Of a stretch of DNA of 64,000 nt, positions 30,290-42,807 are shown piece after piece. A program made the translations under genes and the position numbers. The stretch spans positions 29,318,001 to 29,382,000 of the forward strand of contig OY776130.1 of assembly GCA_963675135.1 (NCBI GenBank), given 5' to 3'. The notes under the pieces are model-generated. The model saw nothing but the letters and a program-made list of their open reading frames with translations, searched no databases and was not told the origin of the DNA. This DNA comes from Galeopsis tetrahit (taxonomy: Eukaryota; Streptophyta; Magnoliopsida; Lamiales; Lamiaceae). Every line of letters starts with the position of its first letter. Position 1 is the first letter of the stretch.

Positions 30290-31570
30290 TAGTATCGGAA
30301 AATTGGTATCAGATATATTTTCCGATACTAAATCTTATCATTTAGTATCAATAATAAAACTGTTGATACTACTTGCATACTTGGTATCAAAAATTTAACT
30401 TTTGATACTATTAATTTTATTGCATCCGTTATTTTTTGATACCAAATTTATTTTGGCATCAATTTTTTTTTTTATTGATACTACTTATTTTTTTGCATCA
30501 AATAATTTTTTGATACTATTTATCATTGGTATTGGAAATTGAATTTCGGATACTATTAATTTTACTTTTAGTATTAATAATTGTTTTATTGATACAACTT
30601 ATTTTTTGTATCAAATAATTTTTTTGATACTACTTATCATTGGTGTCGGAAATTAAATTTCCGATACTATTGATTTTATTTTTAGTATTAGTAATTGTTT
30701 TATTGATACTATTTATTTTTGTATCAAATATTTTTTTTGATACTACTTATCATTGGTGTCGGAAATTAAATTTCCGATACTATTAATTTTATTTTTAGTA
30801 TTAGTAATTTTTTATTAATACTATTTATTTTTTGTATCAAATATTTTTTTTGATACTACTTATCATTGGTATTGGAAATTAAATTTCCGATTCTATTAAT
30901 TTTATTTTTAGTATTAGTAATTATTTTATTGATACCACTTATTTTTTATATCAGATTTTTTTTTTGATACTACTCATCATTAGTATCGGAAATTAAATTT
31001 TCGATACTATTGATTTTATTTTTAGTATTAGCAATTGTTTTATTGATACTATTTATTTTTTGTATCAAATATTTTTTTTGATACTACTTATCATTAGTGT
31101 CAGAAATTAAATTTCCGATACTATTAATTTTATTTTTAGTATTAGTAATTATTTTATTGATATCACTTATTTTTTGTATCGGATATTCTTTTTGATACTA
31201 CTTATAATTAGTGTCGGAAATTAATCCGATACTAATAATTTATATTTTTAGTATTAGTAAATTTTTTGTTAATACCGCTTCTTTTTTTTTTGCATCAAAT
31301 ACATTTTTTGATACTCATTATTGGAATCCGAAATCGGATACTAATAATTTTATTTTAGTATTAATAATCTTCTTATTGATACCGCTAATTTTTTACATCA
31401 AGTAAATTTTTTTATTCCACTAATCATTGGTATCAGAAATTGAATTCCGATACTATTAATTTTTATTGTATTTTTGGTATTAAGATCCACCAACATTTTT
31501 ATATTATTAAATATTTTATTAATACTTTAATAGTAATTATGATTGGTATCGAATAATTAAATATCAGATA
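30290..31570. repeat. CACTA-2 left subterminal repeats
   Basis: Many copies of TTGATACTA, TTTAGTATTAGTAATT and ATTGGTATCGGAAATTAAATTTCCGATACTATTAAT-type units, a larger unit recurring about every 110-130 bp. Both orientations of TATCGGA are present. These would be transposase binding sites by analogy with En/Spm. Confidence 0.8.
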
Positions 31571-31713
31571 CCATTCCTCCGAGCTTTTGTTTCTCGTTTC
31601 TGCGTTATATCCCTCTACAACAATGATTATCTTCCATTCATAAGTCTCAAAGTCATAACATCCATCCTTTTGCAGAATTCAAGACCACTGGACTGAAACC
31701 CCAAACCTAACAC

Positions 31714-31743
31714 CCTCACTGTGTGTGATTTCACACAGTGAGG
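31714..31743. repeat. Perfect 12-bp inverted repeat
   Basis: CCTCACTGTGTG and CACACAGTGAGG separated by six bases, at the border of the GC-rich block of the CACTA-2 core. It could form a small hairpin in RNA or mark an old capture junction. Confidence 0.6.
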
Positions 31744-33466
31744 CGACGCCTCTTCCCCTCCCTCTCGCGGCGACAACTTCCTCTCTCTTGGCCGCCCATG
31801 GCGGCCGACGCCTCCTGCTAGGCCACCGGGTCAGAAGCACGCCGATGGAGAGGACCCCTCTGCGCGCACGGGCGCCGTCCGTCCAATCGCTTCGCCAATG
31901 CCGCGTAACCTTCCGTCCAGATTTTAGGCGTTTAATCTCCTTTTTCTGTATGGCTATTTTACTTATTTATCACTGATTTTTCATCCGATTTATGTTTTGA
32001 GTTAGAGTGGAATGCCTGAGACTTAACTGTTTATAATCAATAGTTTCTATTTTCATTAACTGATTTCTTTACTGTTGTGGTAATGGTTTTAACTTGAGAA
32101 TTTATTCTGGTTCTGAGATTAAATGCTCCGGTATATATTTGTATGATTGATCTTCGAAGATCACAAACGACTTTATTTATGCGGATTAAGATCTAATAAT
32201 TAGTTTTCTATCCTCTTAATCTAAAACTGAGAAATTGTGAGGAGGATTAGAGTAAATAATCCTGGAAGGACCATTCCTTATGAGAAGGTATGATGTTGTT
32301 TCTCTGGTTTTTTCAATTTGTTCGGTTATGTGTTTAATTAGTGTGTGGAGTCGCTCCTGTGGCATTATTTTCAATATTTCTCATTGATAATTTAATTGGT
32401 CTCAGAGCAGATTGTTTAATTTCATATCATTTTGGTTTTATGATTTAATGCAATTTGGATATTGCTTATGGTGCACTCATGTAAATTTGTGAGAAGAGTA
32501 TTCAAGTGTCACCACTACCAGTAGAGTTGTGTGTGTTTTTGAATTTGGTATGGTTTTAACCAGCGCAGTAATACTTACTGTATTTTTTTATAAGAAAAAG
32601 TTAAGGATTAAGCAGCCAATTTTTACTTATTTTGGGAGTAACAATAAGTTAAGCAATCAACTCCAGTCCTACATTACCAATAAAAGCAATTGTGTGTGAT
32701 TCTGGGTGAAGGCTCGGTCTGTTACGGTTTCGCTTGGTCTCAGGCTGTGTTGCTGAGTTTTTGGAGTCGTAGCCTCTGGTTTTGCGATTCTCCATATCGC
32801 ACTTTGATTTGACTTGCATCTTCTGTATGACATAACCTGTTTTGCAGCACACCTCTTCCAGGTTGTTGGCTTTCCCCTCTAAACTTTTAATTTGCTTTCC
32901 TTTCAAGCTAGATTGCTTTGAATTTTTGTTAGCAGTTTAGTTTGTCCCTGCATAAGCTTGTTTTTCCTTTGAAAGAAATATTTTAGTGCTGGTTTCTTAC
33001 CTAGTATTGTAGTTATTTGTCCTTTGCGGAGAAATCAAGCAAACTACATCTCAATGCATTGATATGCACAAAGTCAATTGTTTATTGTGCACTAATTTTG
33101 AACTTTTAGCAAATTTTGAAGGTTGGACATTCCTTTCTGAAATCTTTTTAGAACATGTGAAGTTGAGCCATGACATGAAAAATCTTACCTTCTTTAATAC
33201 ATGGAACTTGAAGTATGGACTAGGCTTACATCTTTAAAGTAATATGTGAAATTTCTCATCATTATCGTATTAATATATGCATTCTCTAAGACAAATATGT
33301 AGGTAGAGTCGAGCTCTAAATAGGGAAATGAACATAGCTTCTTTCACGGATTAAACAAATTGTGAGGTTATTCATTAGTGTGCACAAGGTAATCTGTGAT
33401 ATTTTCTTTGATTTTAGTTTCCAATTCTTCTTGGTTGCTTTTTACTCTGTATTGGTGTAAAATGTA

Positions 33467-33598
33467 AATTACTCCAAGCACAATATAGCAATGTATTGTC
33501 CATCTTTGATTCGAACTTCGTATTAAATTTGAAATTGTTCTTAGAATTGATTCAGTTGGCTAATTAATTACTCCAAGCACAATATAGCAATGTATTGT
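33467..33598. repeat. 33-bp direct repeat in CACTA-2 core
   Basis: A sequence beginning AATTACTCCAAGCACAATAT is exactly repeated at 33467-33499 and 33566-33598, 99 bp apart. Probably a local duplication. Confidence 0.7.
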
Positions 33599-34580
33599 AA
33601 TTTTATGAACTATTGAGAACTTGGAGAGATTGATACCATACAGTACTTATAACTTAACTTAGAGGCTAACGGCCACATCGTGGACAGTGGAGAGGGTTGT
33701 TTTGGTTGATTCTTCTGTTCAAAAGGGCATTTGGTTACCATTGATGTTTAGTGCATTGGAAGTTCTAATTGCTCATATAATATTCATAAATGGAACTTTA
33801 CACTCCTAGTGAATAAATATATATTTTTTCAAGTGAGATGCCTCACGCCCCTGTTCATTCTTATAATGTCAATAGTGAAGATCAATCTATTGAAGGTCAG
33901 TTTTTATCTTAGAAAGAGAAGTTTATAGATAATATATATCCAATTAAGAAATCAAATTTCTTCTGATTTTGTAGCAATGTTTTAAGTAGGCATGGTAGAT
34001 GAAATATAGCTAACGCATGGCTCATACAATAGGCTACATGAATAGATATACAAGAATTAATTGTTATTATCCAATTTTTCTTGCTTATTATGGTTTGGCA
34101 GGTTTTTTAATAAATGAATTCTTAATGTTGGCACAGGATATTGCCACCCTAGCCCTAGGTGGTGTGAACCTGAGGTATTGGGGTTATTTTGCATACAATA
34201 TACTTGCCTTGATTAGAGTTTAACTATTAATAACACATTAACAGTGTATATTGTTTTATATCTCTAGGTTTTTTGAGGTAGCCCTCCAAGAAGGGAAGAT
34301 AAAGGAATTAGAAGATCCAAGAAGGGAAATGCTCCACAAATCAACCTAATATACTAGTTCTTGAAAAACACTTCACGTTACATACTTTGTAATGGAGCTT
34401 ATATACTAGTTTTTGTATATGAAACTAATATACTTGTGGTTCATTGTTGATAAATGTTATTTTGATATTTGAATTAGTAATATGGAGGGCAAATAAAGCT
34501 AGATTTGAACCAAATTGAATGTTAGCATTTTATGCGTGTAATAAAGCTAGTGTGATTTTTGCTATTCAGAAATTAATATT

Positions 34581-35734
34581 AGAACTTTTTTATAATACCA
34601 TTTATTTTAGAATTAGTCGATATTGTTTTAAATACAATAAATATAATATTGTATTAAAAAATTAATATAATTATCCGATGTTTAAATGCCTGTTTTGATA
34701 CTAAAGAATTCAATCTTTTAGTATCAAAAAATATTTATTGATTAAAATTAATTGATATTAAAAATACAATATAGTATCAAAAAAAATTAATACCCTTATT
34801 CGATACTAAATATTTTTCTGACACTAAAAATTATATCCTTTAGTATCAAAAAAATATTTATTAATACTATATATTTAGTGTCGTAAAAAATAATTGATAC
34901 TAAAAATACAATGTGGTATCAAAAAAATTTGATACCATTATCCGATACTTAATATTTTTCTGATACTAAAGGTTAAATACTTTTAGTATCGGAAAATATT
35001 TATAGATACTATATATTTAGTATCGTCAAAAAAAATTGATACCATTATCCGATACTAAATATTATTTTGATACTAAAGGGTTCAATCATTTTGTATCAAA
35101 AAATATTTATTGATACTATATACTCCCTCCGTCCCGTGATTACTTTCACATGTGAAGTGGCACACAAAATAAGAAAAGTGAATTTAGTGGGGATTTTGAG
35201 GGGTAATTTTGTAAACTTTTATTTATAAAGTAAATAAATGAGTTGACTTTTGTGTATGTATGGGAAAAAAGTAATGGCATTTGTGTAAAATTTAGGATAT
35301 TGTGAGGGTGGAGTTTATAAAGGGTTTTCCATTTTAAGGGTGTGAAAGTAATTGTGGGACGTCCCGAAAAGGAAAGTGTGAAAGTAATTGTGGGACGGAG
35401 GAAGTATTTAGTATCGGTAAAAGTTTACGATACTATAAATGCATTGTTGTATCAAAACAAATTGATACAATAATCCGATACTAAATACAATTTTGATACT
35501 AAAGAGTTCAATCCTTTAGTATCAGAAAATATTTATTGATATTATACATTTCTGATACTAAAGAGTTACCCTTTAGTATCAGACTTTTTTTTCTGATATG
35601 CGGTCTTTAGGATCGGGAGTATAGGTATCGGAAGTGGTATCGAAATTTTTTTTGATACCAATACCCTTTGGTATCAAATATTTCATTTTTAGTATCAAAA
35701 AAAATTTGATGCTAAAACCCCTTTTTTTGTAGTG
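34581..35734. repeat. CACTA-2 right subterminal repeats and terminus
   Basis: Dense GATACTA, CCGATACTAAATATT and TTTAGTATC words in the orientation opposite to the left end, finishing with CTTTTTTTGTAGTG at 35721-35734. Confidence 0.8.
35123..35404. mobile_element. Stowaway-type MITE in CACTA-2
   Basis: 282 bp between TA dinucleotides (35121-35122 and 35405-35406). Terminal inverted repeats CTCCCTCCGTCCCG and, at the right, GGGACGGAGGAAG. The CTCCCTCCGTCC end and TA duplication indicate the Tc1/mariner-derived Stowaway type. Confidence 0.85.
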
Positions 35735-35737
35735 ATT

Positions 35738-38700
35738 TGGCTTTCTGTTTTGAACTTTGATGTTTGCTTGGGGTATGACTCCAGTGGTTGTAGTGGTGGA
35801 GTTGTAATGTTGATCAATGGGAATGTGAAACATGTTCTCTATTCGTTGTCTCCGGGTCATGTTGATGTACATCTCTATTTTCCAAGTTTTGATTGTCGAT
35901 TCACTGGTTTTTATGGAAACCCAGTGACCTCACGTAGATATTTTTCCTGGGATTTATTGCGTAAAATTCAGATCCACGCTTTCAACCCACACCAAGCATG
36001 GGTGTTGGGAGGGGACTTTACTGAAATTCTCACCCAAAATGATAAATCCGGTGGGTGGAATAGTAGAATGAGATCGGTTGCCCAGATGGAAGAATTCTGA
36101 AAGGTGTTGGATGACTTAGACATGCGCGAACTTAAAGCTAGTGGGCCTAAATACACATGGATGAACAAGAGAAGGGGACAAGCTTTTCTTCAGGAAAAGT
36201 TAGATAGATTTTTTGGGAATACAGCCTGGCATAGTCCGACTATAAACGCAGAACCTGGGATTCTATGGTTCAGACCATAGAGCGGTGCTCCTTACTTTTT
36301 GGGGAAGGCTGTTAAGTTTTTCACGTTTGAGAAATCCTGGATGGTAGAGTCTGATTATGAGGAAGCAGTACAAAGAAGTTGGGGGGAGATATCCACGAAT
36401 CAGCCGCTCCCGTCAGTATTGGCACAGTGTGCTGCTAGTTTGCAGAAATGGGCTACCCTAAATAAGAAATCTTACTCTGAACAATTGTCTGCACTAACGA
36501 AAGAGTTGAAAAAAAGGCTACCGAATTGGGGACCAATAAAACAACTGGAATACCGAATTGAGAGGCTACAATCACAAGAAGAGATTAAATGGAAACAACG
36601 CTCTCGAGTGACTTGGATGATTGACGGAGACCGGAATACCGAGTTCTTTCATAGACGGGCTTCAGATAGAAGACGGAGGAATTGGATTAGGGGTTTACAA
36701 AATGAGGAGGGCTCATGGAAGACCCGCATCGAAGAAGTGACGGCTATTGTGGAAGCATATTTTAAGAATATCTTCACGTCTCTAAATCCCAGCAATGAGG
36801 TGATTCATATGGTCATAAATGGTGTGGAGAGAGTGGTGAGTTCCCAGATGAACACGTTCCTCACTGCAACCTACTCGAATGATCGAAGAGGTTAAGAAGG
36901 TCTGCTTCGATCTACACCCATCTAAAGCCCCTGGCCCCGACCGGTTTTTCGGCAGTCTTTTTCCAAAAATCTTGGGATGTAATTGGGCCGAAAGTAACAA
37001 ATGATGTGCTGGAAATATTGAATAATGGACAGGATTTGACGCAATGGAACACGACATGGATTACTTTAATTCCCAAGAAAAATGAGCCACGATTGATGGG
37101 GGACTTCAGGCCCATCAGTCTCAGTAATGTATGTTATCGAATTGTGGCACGAGCCATATCTAATCGACTTAAAAAAATCATGCAACATCTCATTGATGAC
37201 AGCCAGAGCGCCTTTACTCTGGGGAGACTGATAACTGATAATATCCTGGTTGGCTACGAATGTATGCATTGACTCAGACAAAATAAGAGTGAGAGTGGTT
37301 ATGCGGCATTGAAATTAGATATGAGTAAGGCCTATGACCGAGTGGAGTGGGAATATTTGAGATGTATACTAGCACATATGGGTTTTGATGCAAGGTGGAT
37401 TGATCTAATATTGAGATGTGTGTCGACTGTGTCATATGAATTTAAGGTGAATGGACAAATTGTTGGGAAAGTTAGGCCGACCAGAGGGTTGCGCCAAGGA
37501 GATCCACTGTCTCCTTTCTTGTTCGTCTTATGCACACAAGGTTTTTCCTCCATCTTGAATACAATGCAGCAGAGTGGTTTGGTTAGGGGAGTGCGCGTGG
37601 CACGGGGGGCTCCGATGATTACTCACTTATTCTTCGCCAATGATAGCTTGTTGTTCTTTAAAGCTGATGCAGAGGATGCTAGAAATTTAAAGCAGGGTCT
37701 GAAACTGTATGAGCAAGCATCGGGTCAGTTGGTTAATCTATAGAAGTCGGCTGTGATTTTCAGTCCATACACGAGACAAGTGACAAAATATACAGTTAAG
37801 GATTTGCTTCAGGTGCGGATTAGTCAAGCCCATGAGATCTATTTGGGGTTGCCAACCTTTTCCATTCTAGCCAAGAGACTTCAGTTTGGGTATCTGCGGG
37901 ATAGATTGGCAGTTAAGTTACACTCTTGGACCTCTAAGACTTTCTCGGAAGGCGGGAGGGAGGTGATGATCAAATCAGTTTTACAGGCAATTCCAACGTA
38001 CGCGATGTCGGTGTTTCGAATCCCATCGTCTGTTTGTCATGAAATGGACGCACTTTTGGTGGGGTTATCAGGGTGACAAACGAAAACTCCATTGCTAGAA
38101 GTGGGACGTTTTATGCGAACACAAAGTTGATGGAGGGATGGGTTTCCGTCACTTGGAAACCTTCAATAAAGCACTATTAGCCAAGCAGGTGTGGCGGCTT
38201 ATCAATTACCCATCTTCTCTTGTGGCGAGAGTGATGAAAGCACGATATTACAAGGATGTCGATGTGATGGAGGCTGATTTAGGACATAATCCCTCTTTTG
38301 TATGGAGGTGGAGTAGGGATCTTCTAAATTTGGGATTGATGTGGCGGGTGGGAACAGGTAGCAATATTAGGATATTTAAGGAAGCTTGGATACCTGGTTT
38401 AGCGGAGGGCAGAGTGTAGTCCAGAATTGCTAGTGGCTCGACAGTGGAGAGATTTGTAACGCCTGATGGGGAATGGAATGAAGATTTAGTTCGACATGCC
38501 TTTGCTAGTCATGAGGCAGAGGCAATCCTGAAAGTGCCGATTGGTGGAGTGGGGTCGGTGGATAGTCGCTTCTGGAAGTGTGAAAAGAAGGGCCAGTACA
38601 CTATTAAATCTGGGTATTGGGCCATGGCTACGAAGTGTCGGGGGGCTGATATGAAACCTTCAGACTCAGGTGTTAAAAAGGATGGTCAGCGGTGGAACAA

Positions 38701-39720
38701 AATCTGGTCGTGTAATGTGCCTCAAAAGATTAGGATTTTTATTTGGAAGGTCGCTTGGGATATTATTGCGACAGAGGCTAATCTAGCAGCTCATCACGTC
38801 CCAATTCTTTCGGTATGTCGAGTCTGTGGAGCAGCAGTGGCAAGCACGGTGCACACACTGTTTTTGTGTCCAAAAGTTAAAGACATCTGGAAAAGGCATG
38901 GATTTGGGATTTTTTCAAGAAAGCGAGGTTTTTAAGCACAGATTTGTTCCTGCAAATGCTTTGGGATACGGAAGGAAGAGCAAGTTTTTTAAAAGCAATG
39001 GTCATAGCATGGGGGGTGTGGAAAGAACGATGCACAATGGTTCATGAGGAAGGTGACGACAAATGTGATTCACGAGCAAGGCGCTTCTCCAATCTTGATT
39101 GGGCAGTAGCTTTTTTAGAGGAGTTCCAAGCGACTGCAAAGGCAGCTACTTGTGACAGTCCAGGGCCGAATCATTTGCAGATTCCCAACGAAGTGCCTTA
39201 TCCAATGGAGTCCCCTAATTTGCTGAAGGTTGATGCATGTTTTGATGATAGAAAAGGAGTGTATGGAGTAGGGGGAGTGTTGTGTGACGATGGGGGTAGA
39301 GAGATCGCGACTTTAGCTATGAAAATAAGAGCTCCGGGTACGGGGCCGAACTTTGTGCGGTTGAAGAGGGTTTAAGGTGGGTGGCAGCTCAAGGTCGAAC
39401 AAATGTGGTTGTTCAGTCTGATTGTCTCGACGCGGTTGGGGCCCTTCACAGTGGACAGTTATATCTGGGGCCAGAAGGTTTGGTGATTGATAGAATCAGA
39501 AGGCTGGTTCAAGACTTTGACTTCTGTAGTTTTCAACACATACCCCGATCGGCTCATGATCTTGCAAGAGTGAGCGGCTAATTATGTGATGGACTCTCCA
39601 GTCTCTCTTGATTGAGTTGGAGTAGCTTGGGTTTGCACTAGGAGATGATGCTGGTGTGTTTCAATGTTGGGTATCCTTATACCTTATGTTGGCATCGTTA
39701 ATCCTTCAAAAAAAAAAAAA
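35738..39720 (+). pseudogene. LINE ORF2, main part (EN, RT, zinc-binding, RNase H)
   Basis: Continues the endonuclease (GGDFTEIL at about 36016; GFYGNP) and then a complete set of plant LINE domains: RT upstream region with WMIDGDRNTEFFH, RT core with DFRPISLSN, LDMSKAYDRVEW and RGLRQGDPLSP, zinc-binding RVT region (CRVCGAAVASTVHTLFLC near 38815), and RNase H (KVDACFDDRKGVYGVGG; later SDCLDAVGAL). The RT active site reads FAND at 37633-37644 where FADD is expected. At least seven stops or frameshifts (for example at 36100, 36277, 36893, 37272, 37741, 38074, 38417, 38933) show it is dead. The 3' end has a 15-bp A tail at 39708-39722. Confidence 0.88.
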
Positions 39721-39735
39721 AAGTGATTAGGATAA

Positions 39736-39889
39736 TGCGTATTATAATGCACATTATATAATCTATGCGTATTATAGTGCATATAGACATTGTTTCATGC
39801 ATTTGTGTATGAATATGTATATTGAAGTGCAATCTGATAATATGTATATTGAAGTGCATATGAATGAGATTCTATACAGAAGTTATTGA
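39736..39889. other. Short stretch downstream of the LINE
   Basis: AT-rich, with repeated GCGTATTATA(A/G)TGCA and GAATATGTATATTGAAGTGCA words. No coding signal. It belongs to the sequence that the LINE entered. Confidence 0.4.
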
Positions 39890-41610
39890 GACTACCAACT
39901 GAGCTTTGTCCACCTCCATGTCATCCGTATTCTCATCCATGACACCACATTCCTCACCTGCCACCACCGCCACCCTCCGGTTGCTCAACTCCTCAGTTAA
40001 GACGCCACTGGAAAAATTACAATACTCATGCAACCTCTTGTTGAAGCTAAAAAGAAAAAGAGAGAAAAAAGCTAAAGTGATGTTTACTTTGTATTTTGGA
40101 TGGTTTTAAAAACTGATTTTTGAAATTTTCTTTATATTAAATCAATGAGTAGGTTTAAAAACAGTGGCTTTGGGTGGTTTTTTAAAATCGATTTTTAAAT
40201 CCCAAAGTAAAACCGGTGGAGGGTCTTAAAAACTGAAAACCCAGATTTTAAAACCGAAAGTAAACATCACCTAAGTAATAAATACAGACTGATTATTGAC
40301 AATATATTTTCAAGCAGCTTCAAGATTGCCCGAGGTTCTGGTTCTCTGATTGTCAACCGGCTCTATACAACATTCTGCTACAGAGTTCATGGCACTCTCA
40401 TCCTTAAGATGAAGGTTCGAGAAAGCATTGCTCAAATCATCGCACAACATCAATCAATTGGGACTTGATTCTCTTCACTTTGTATTTCGTGTGTTAAAAT
40501 CGTCGTCTTCAATATCTTCATCATCTATCTGTGCATATACTGTAGTTGCTCCTACCAAATCATTATCAAACGTGTTGGAAAGGTTATTACAAATTAGAAA
40601 GTAATACTATCTGAAACCGAAATCTAATTAATATCATTTACATATTGACAAAACAGATACATCTAGTCACTAGACATGTAAGTGGAGTTCAATTGGGAAT
40701 CATTGCTCAATAAAACTCTGTGCTCAGATTAAAAGCAACAACTAGAAATCTGATACAAAACTCTTACCTAAAGCATTATCAAGTCGTTTCAGTGAATCAA
40801 AGTTGTCGTCAAGTTCCTGCAAGCACTGGTCAACTTGTGTAATAGCATGTGTGCTGCTTTGTAAGGCCTCTGAAACCTGCATCACAACATAATGTGTAAT
40901 GTGAACTTTAGACCATAACAAGCATTAACAGAGAACCAGCTTTAGAGTTCTTTTGTATATCTTAGCCGGCAACTCTTTTGTTTCCACTCTTAAGAGAAAC
41001 CAAAGCTAAGTTCCTGCTTCTGCAAAGGCTCCCAATTCAGTTATTTTGTTTTCCAAGGCAAATTAACAAGTAGTGGATGGTGTACATCAATAGCTACAAC
41101 TTGTTCCATACAAAGTCACATTATAACCATACTAAAGGTTTATTTCCATACATACACTTAAACCAAGGAGCAAATACCAAATTGGACTCAAAACTCCACA
41201 CAAACGAATCAGACTACTGGCTGCTATGTAAGAAATCTCCTAATCCTACAAGGGCCTTAATTTTAGTGAAAAACCTCTAATTCGAGTAGAAGCTACCTCA
41301 ATAGGATCAGCTCTGTTGATGAGGAGGAGTTTTGCCCTGCCCTGTGCTGACAAGTAGTTCAAAATTGCAGATGCTGCTTCTTTTGAACCCATACAAACAT
41401 CCTCATACTTTTTCCAGGGTCACGACACAGGACGGCGTCCAACGATTTTCCGATAAATGGTTGATTTTTTTACTCTCGATGCAGCCTGGATGGCTTGAGG
41501 GGGGAGATGAGGCCAGACTAACCGTGTTCCGAAGAGAGGCGTGGTGGGCTGGGATGCAGCAACCGGCGACGACAGCGGAGTGGAGCGTGGCCGATGGGCA
41601 GCCATGACTG
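39890..41610 (-). pseudogene. Multi-exon gene fragment of unknown identity
   Basis: On the minus strand several short exon-like blocks have good splice sites. A possible first exon has the ATG at 41602-41604 (MAAHRPRSTPLSSP). The others are: 41411-41297, encoding GSKEAASAILNYLSAQGRA and then a GTAGC donor; 40876-40768 (acceptor ATGCAG, donor GTAAGAG), encoding ALQSSTHAITQVDQCLQEL; from 40551 after TAG, encoding TTVYAQIDDEDIEDDDF; about 40430-40320; and about 40053-39900 after a TTTTTAG acceptor, encoding FNKRLHEYCNFSSG and an acidic tail. Reading frames connect across at least the second to fourth blocks. It resembles a host gene with a helical, acidic product, but I cannot name it. It lies between exons of the CACTA-1 transposase gene, so it is probably a captured copy. 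Confidence 0.45.
40076..40271. mobile_element. Tourist-type MITE
   Basis: 196 bp flanked by TAA (40073-40075 and 40272-40274). Ends are AGTGATGTTTACTTT on the left and the inverse GGTGATGTTTACTTT on the right. A 3-bp TAA duplication and these ends fit PIF/Harbinger-derived Tourist elements. It lies in an apparent intron of the gene fragment. Confidence 0.75.
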
Positions 41611-41935
41611 TGGAGAATTGACATAATCTTGAATTCCATTATAATCGAATTAGAGAAAATATGATTTGGGTCAGCAAAGATCGTAAATCATGTCTATAAT
41701 TAAATTAAGGGATTGAGCAGTTGCACAAATTATGAAATTAATAAATTTGATTTAATTTTTTATTTTCGAAAATAATGTAAGATATGTATATTAAGGGCAT
41801 TTTTGGTTATTTAACACTAATTTGAACCTAATAGAATTTTTTTAAACTTGTAGTTTCTATTTGTTTAAAGTACTGTAGAAATGACTCTAATAGGGAAAAT
41901 TTTCAAATAAATTTAGTAAACACTTACTAGAGCAA
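41611..41935. other. AT-rich stretch, no feature seen
   Basis: No ORF, repeat or terminus recognised. It separates the gene fragment from the transposase exons. Confidence 0.4.
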
Positions 41936-42807
41936 TTGATTGCTCATACGCGAATCGGGACCCCCCCGATGCCTTGCCATCCCACCTCCAACATCAGTTC
42001 TACGGTTGGCCCGAGCAATATTATACTTCGGCACGTAATTCGGGCTACTCCAATACATGGTCAACGTGTTCCGTTGACCACATTTTCGTCAGGACCCAAC
42101 GCCTGCACCGTGCCACGAGCGCGCTAAGCCGTCCTCCAGTTGTACATTACCTCCTTATACCTAGAATGACATGAATCGGCCCAGTACCTGTAAATATCGT
42201 CGTCCGAGTAGAACTCCCTATACCAATAAGCATGTTTCTGCACATATTCGATCAACATATTTATCAAATAATTTATATAATAAATTATTTATTAATATTT
42301 AATTGAATGTGCTTAAATACCTGGAACTCCTCATAGTATTCCTCCTTTTTTGTCGGCGGCACCTTCCTCCAAGAGGTCGCATTCGCAGCAATCTTGCACT
42401 TAAGAATTGATTCTGTGCAAATCTTCGACACCTCGTTATCAGGCAATAATCTGTGACATTATTAACAAACAAACACATTATAAATAAAAAATTAATAAAA
42501 ATTAATGCTATTAAATATTGTTAATCCTTAAAATTATTTAATTAATTACTTACTGTCCATCCTGAATCCATACGAGCTCTCTGGTCTCGACGGATGCCCT
42601 GGGATGTTGACGAGCTGCCGACGACTGAGATGACGGCGGCGACTGTTGTGGAATGGACGACGACAGACGACTACTTGGAACGGGCGGCGACGTTGTAGGA
42701 GTCGGCATCAAATTAGGTTGAGGCCTAAGTGAGCCCCTCTTCGACCGGCTACGTCGAGACCCTGAGGCCCCACCAGCACCAGAAAGAGCATTCACATCTT
42801 GACTCAT
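41936..42807 (-). pseudogene. Ptta/En/Spm-type transposase, 5' exons
   Basis: Minus strand. Exon 1 starts at the ATG at 42805-42807 (MSQDVNALSGAGGASG), is serine/proline-rich and ends at a GTAAGT donor near 42550. Exon 2 (about 42454-42322, acceptor CACAG) reads DNEVSKICTESIL to KVPPTKKEEYYEEFQ. Exon 3 (from about 42240) reads KHAYWYREFYSDDDIYRYW and, after a stop and frame change, SPNYVPKYNIARANRRT, which matches the conserved W...Y..KS..A..NR region of plant Ptta transposases. The gene is decayed. Its 3' exons are at 985-304, beyond the LINE insertion. Confidence 0.6.

Larger units (their letters stand above)
31571..34580 (+). other. CACTA-2 interior: possible gene cargo, not identified
   Basis: This 3-kb core lacks the subterminal words and its first 350 bp are GC-richer than the rest. 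A GC-rich start near 31725-31975 contains short open frames. It is followed by AT-rich intron-like DNA, and then a piece at 34268-34349 that follows a TCTCTAG acceptor-like site and reads FFEVALQEGKIKELEDP to a stop. The arrangement resembles a first exon, introns and last exon of a plus-strand gene captured by the transposon. I do not recognise the gene, and no single long ORF exists. Confidence 0.3.
30269..35734. mobile_element. CACTA-2 transposon (5.5 kb)
   Basis: Left terminus CACTACAAAAAAAG and right terminus CTTTTTTTGTAGTG are inverted repeats typical of CACTA elements. The 3-bp flanks are ACT and ATT, a target duplication with one change. Removing the element and one flank restores the LINE frame (ART-WLSVLNFD). 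Subterminal regions of about 1.2 kb on each side are dense in GATACTA/TAGTATC words. No transposase is seen, so it is non-autonomous. A Stowaway MITE sits in the right subterminal region. Confidence 0.88.

Noticed and set aside
31725..31976. The 83-codon ORF as a real gene
   Set aside because: Short, no known motif, and the frame ends in intron-like DNA; kept only as part of a possible captured gene.
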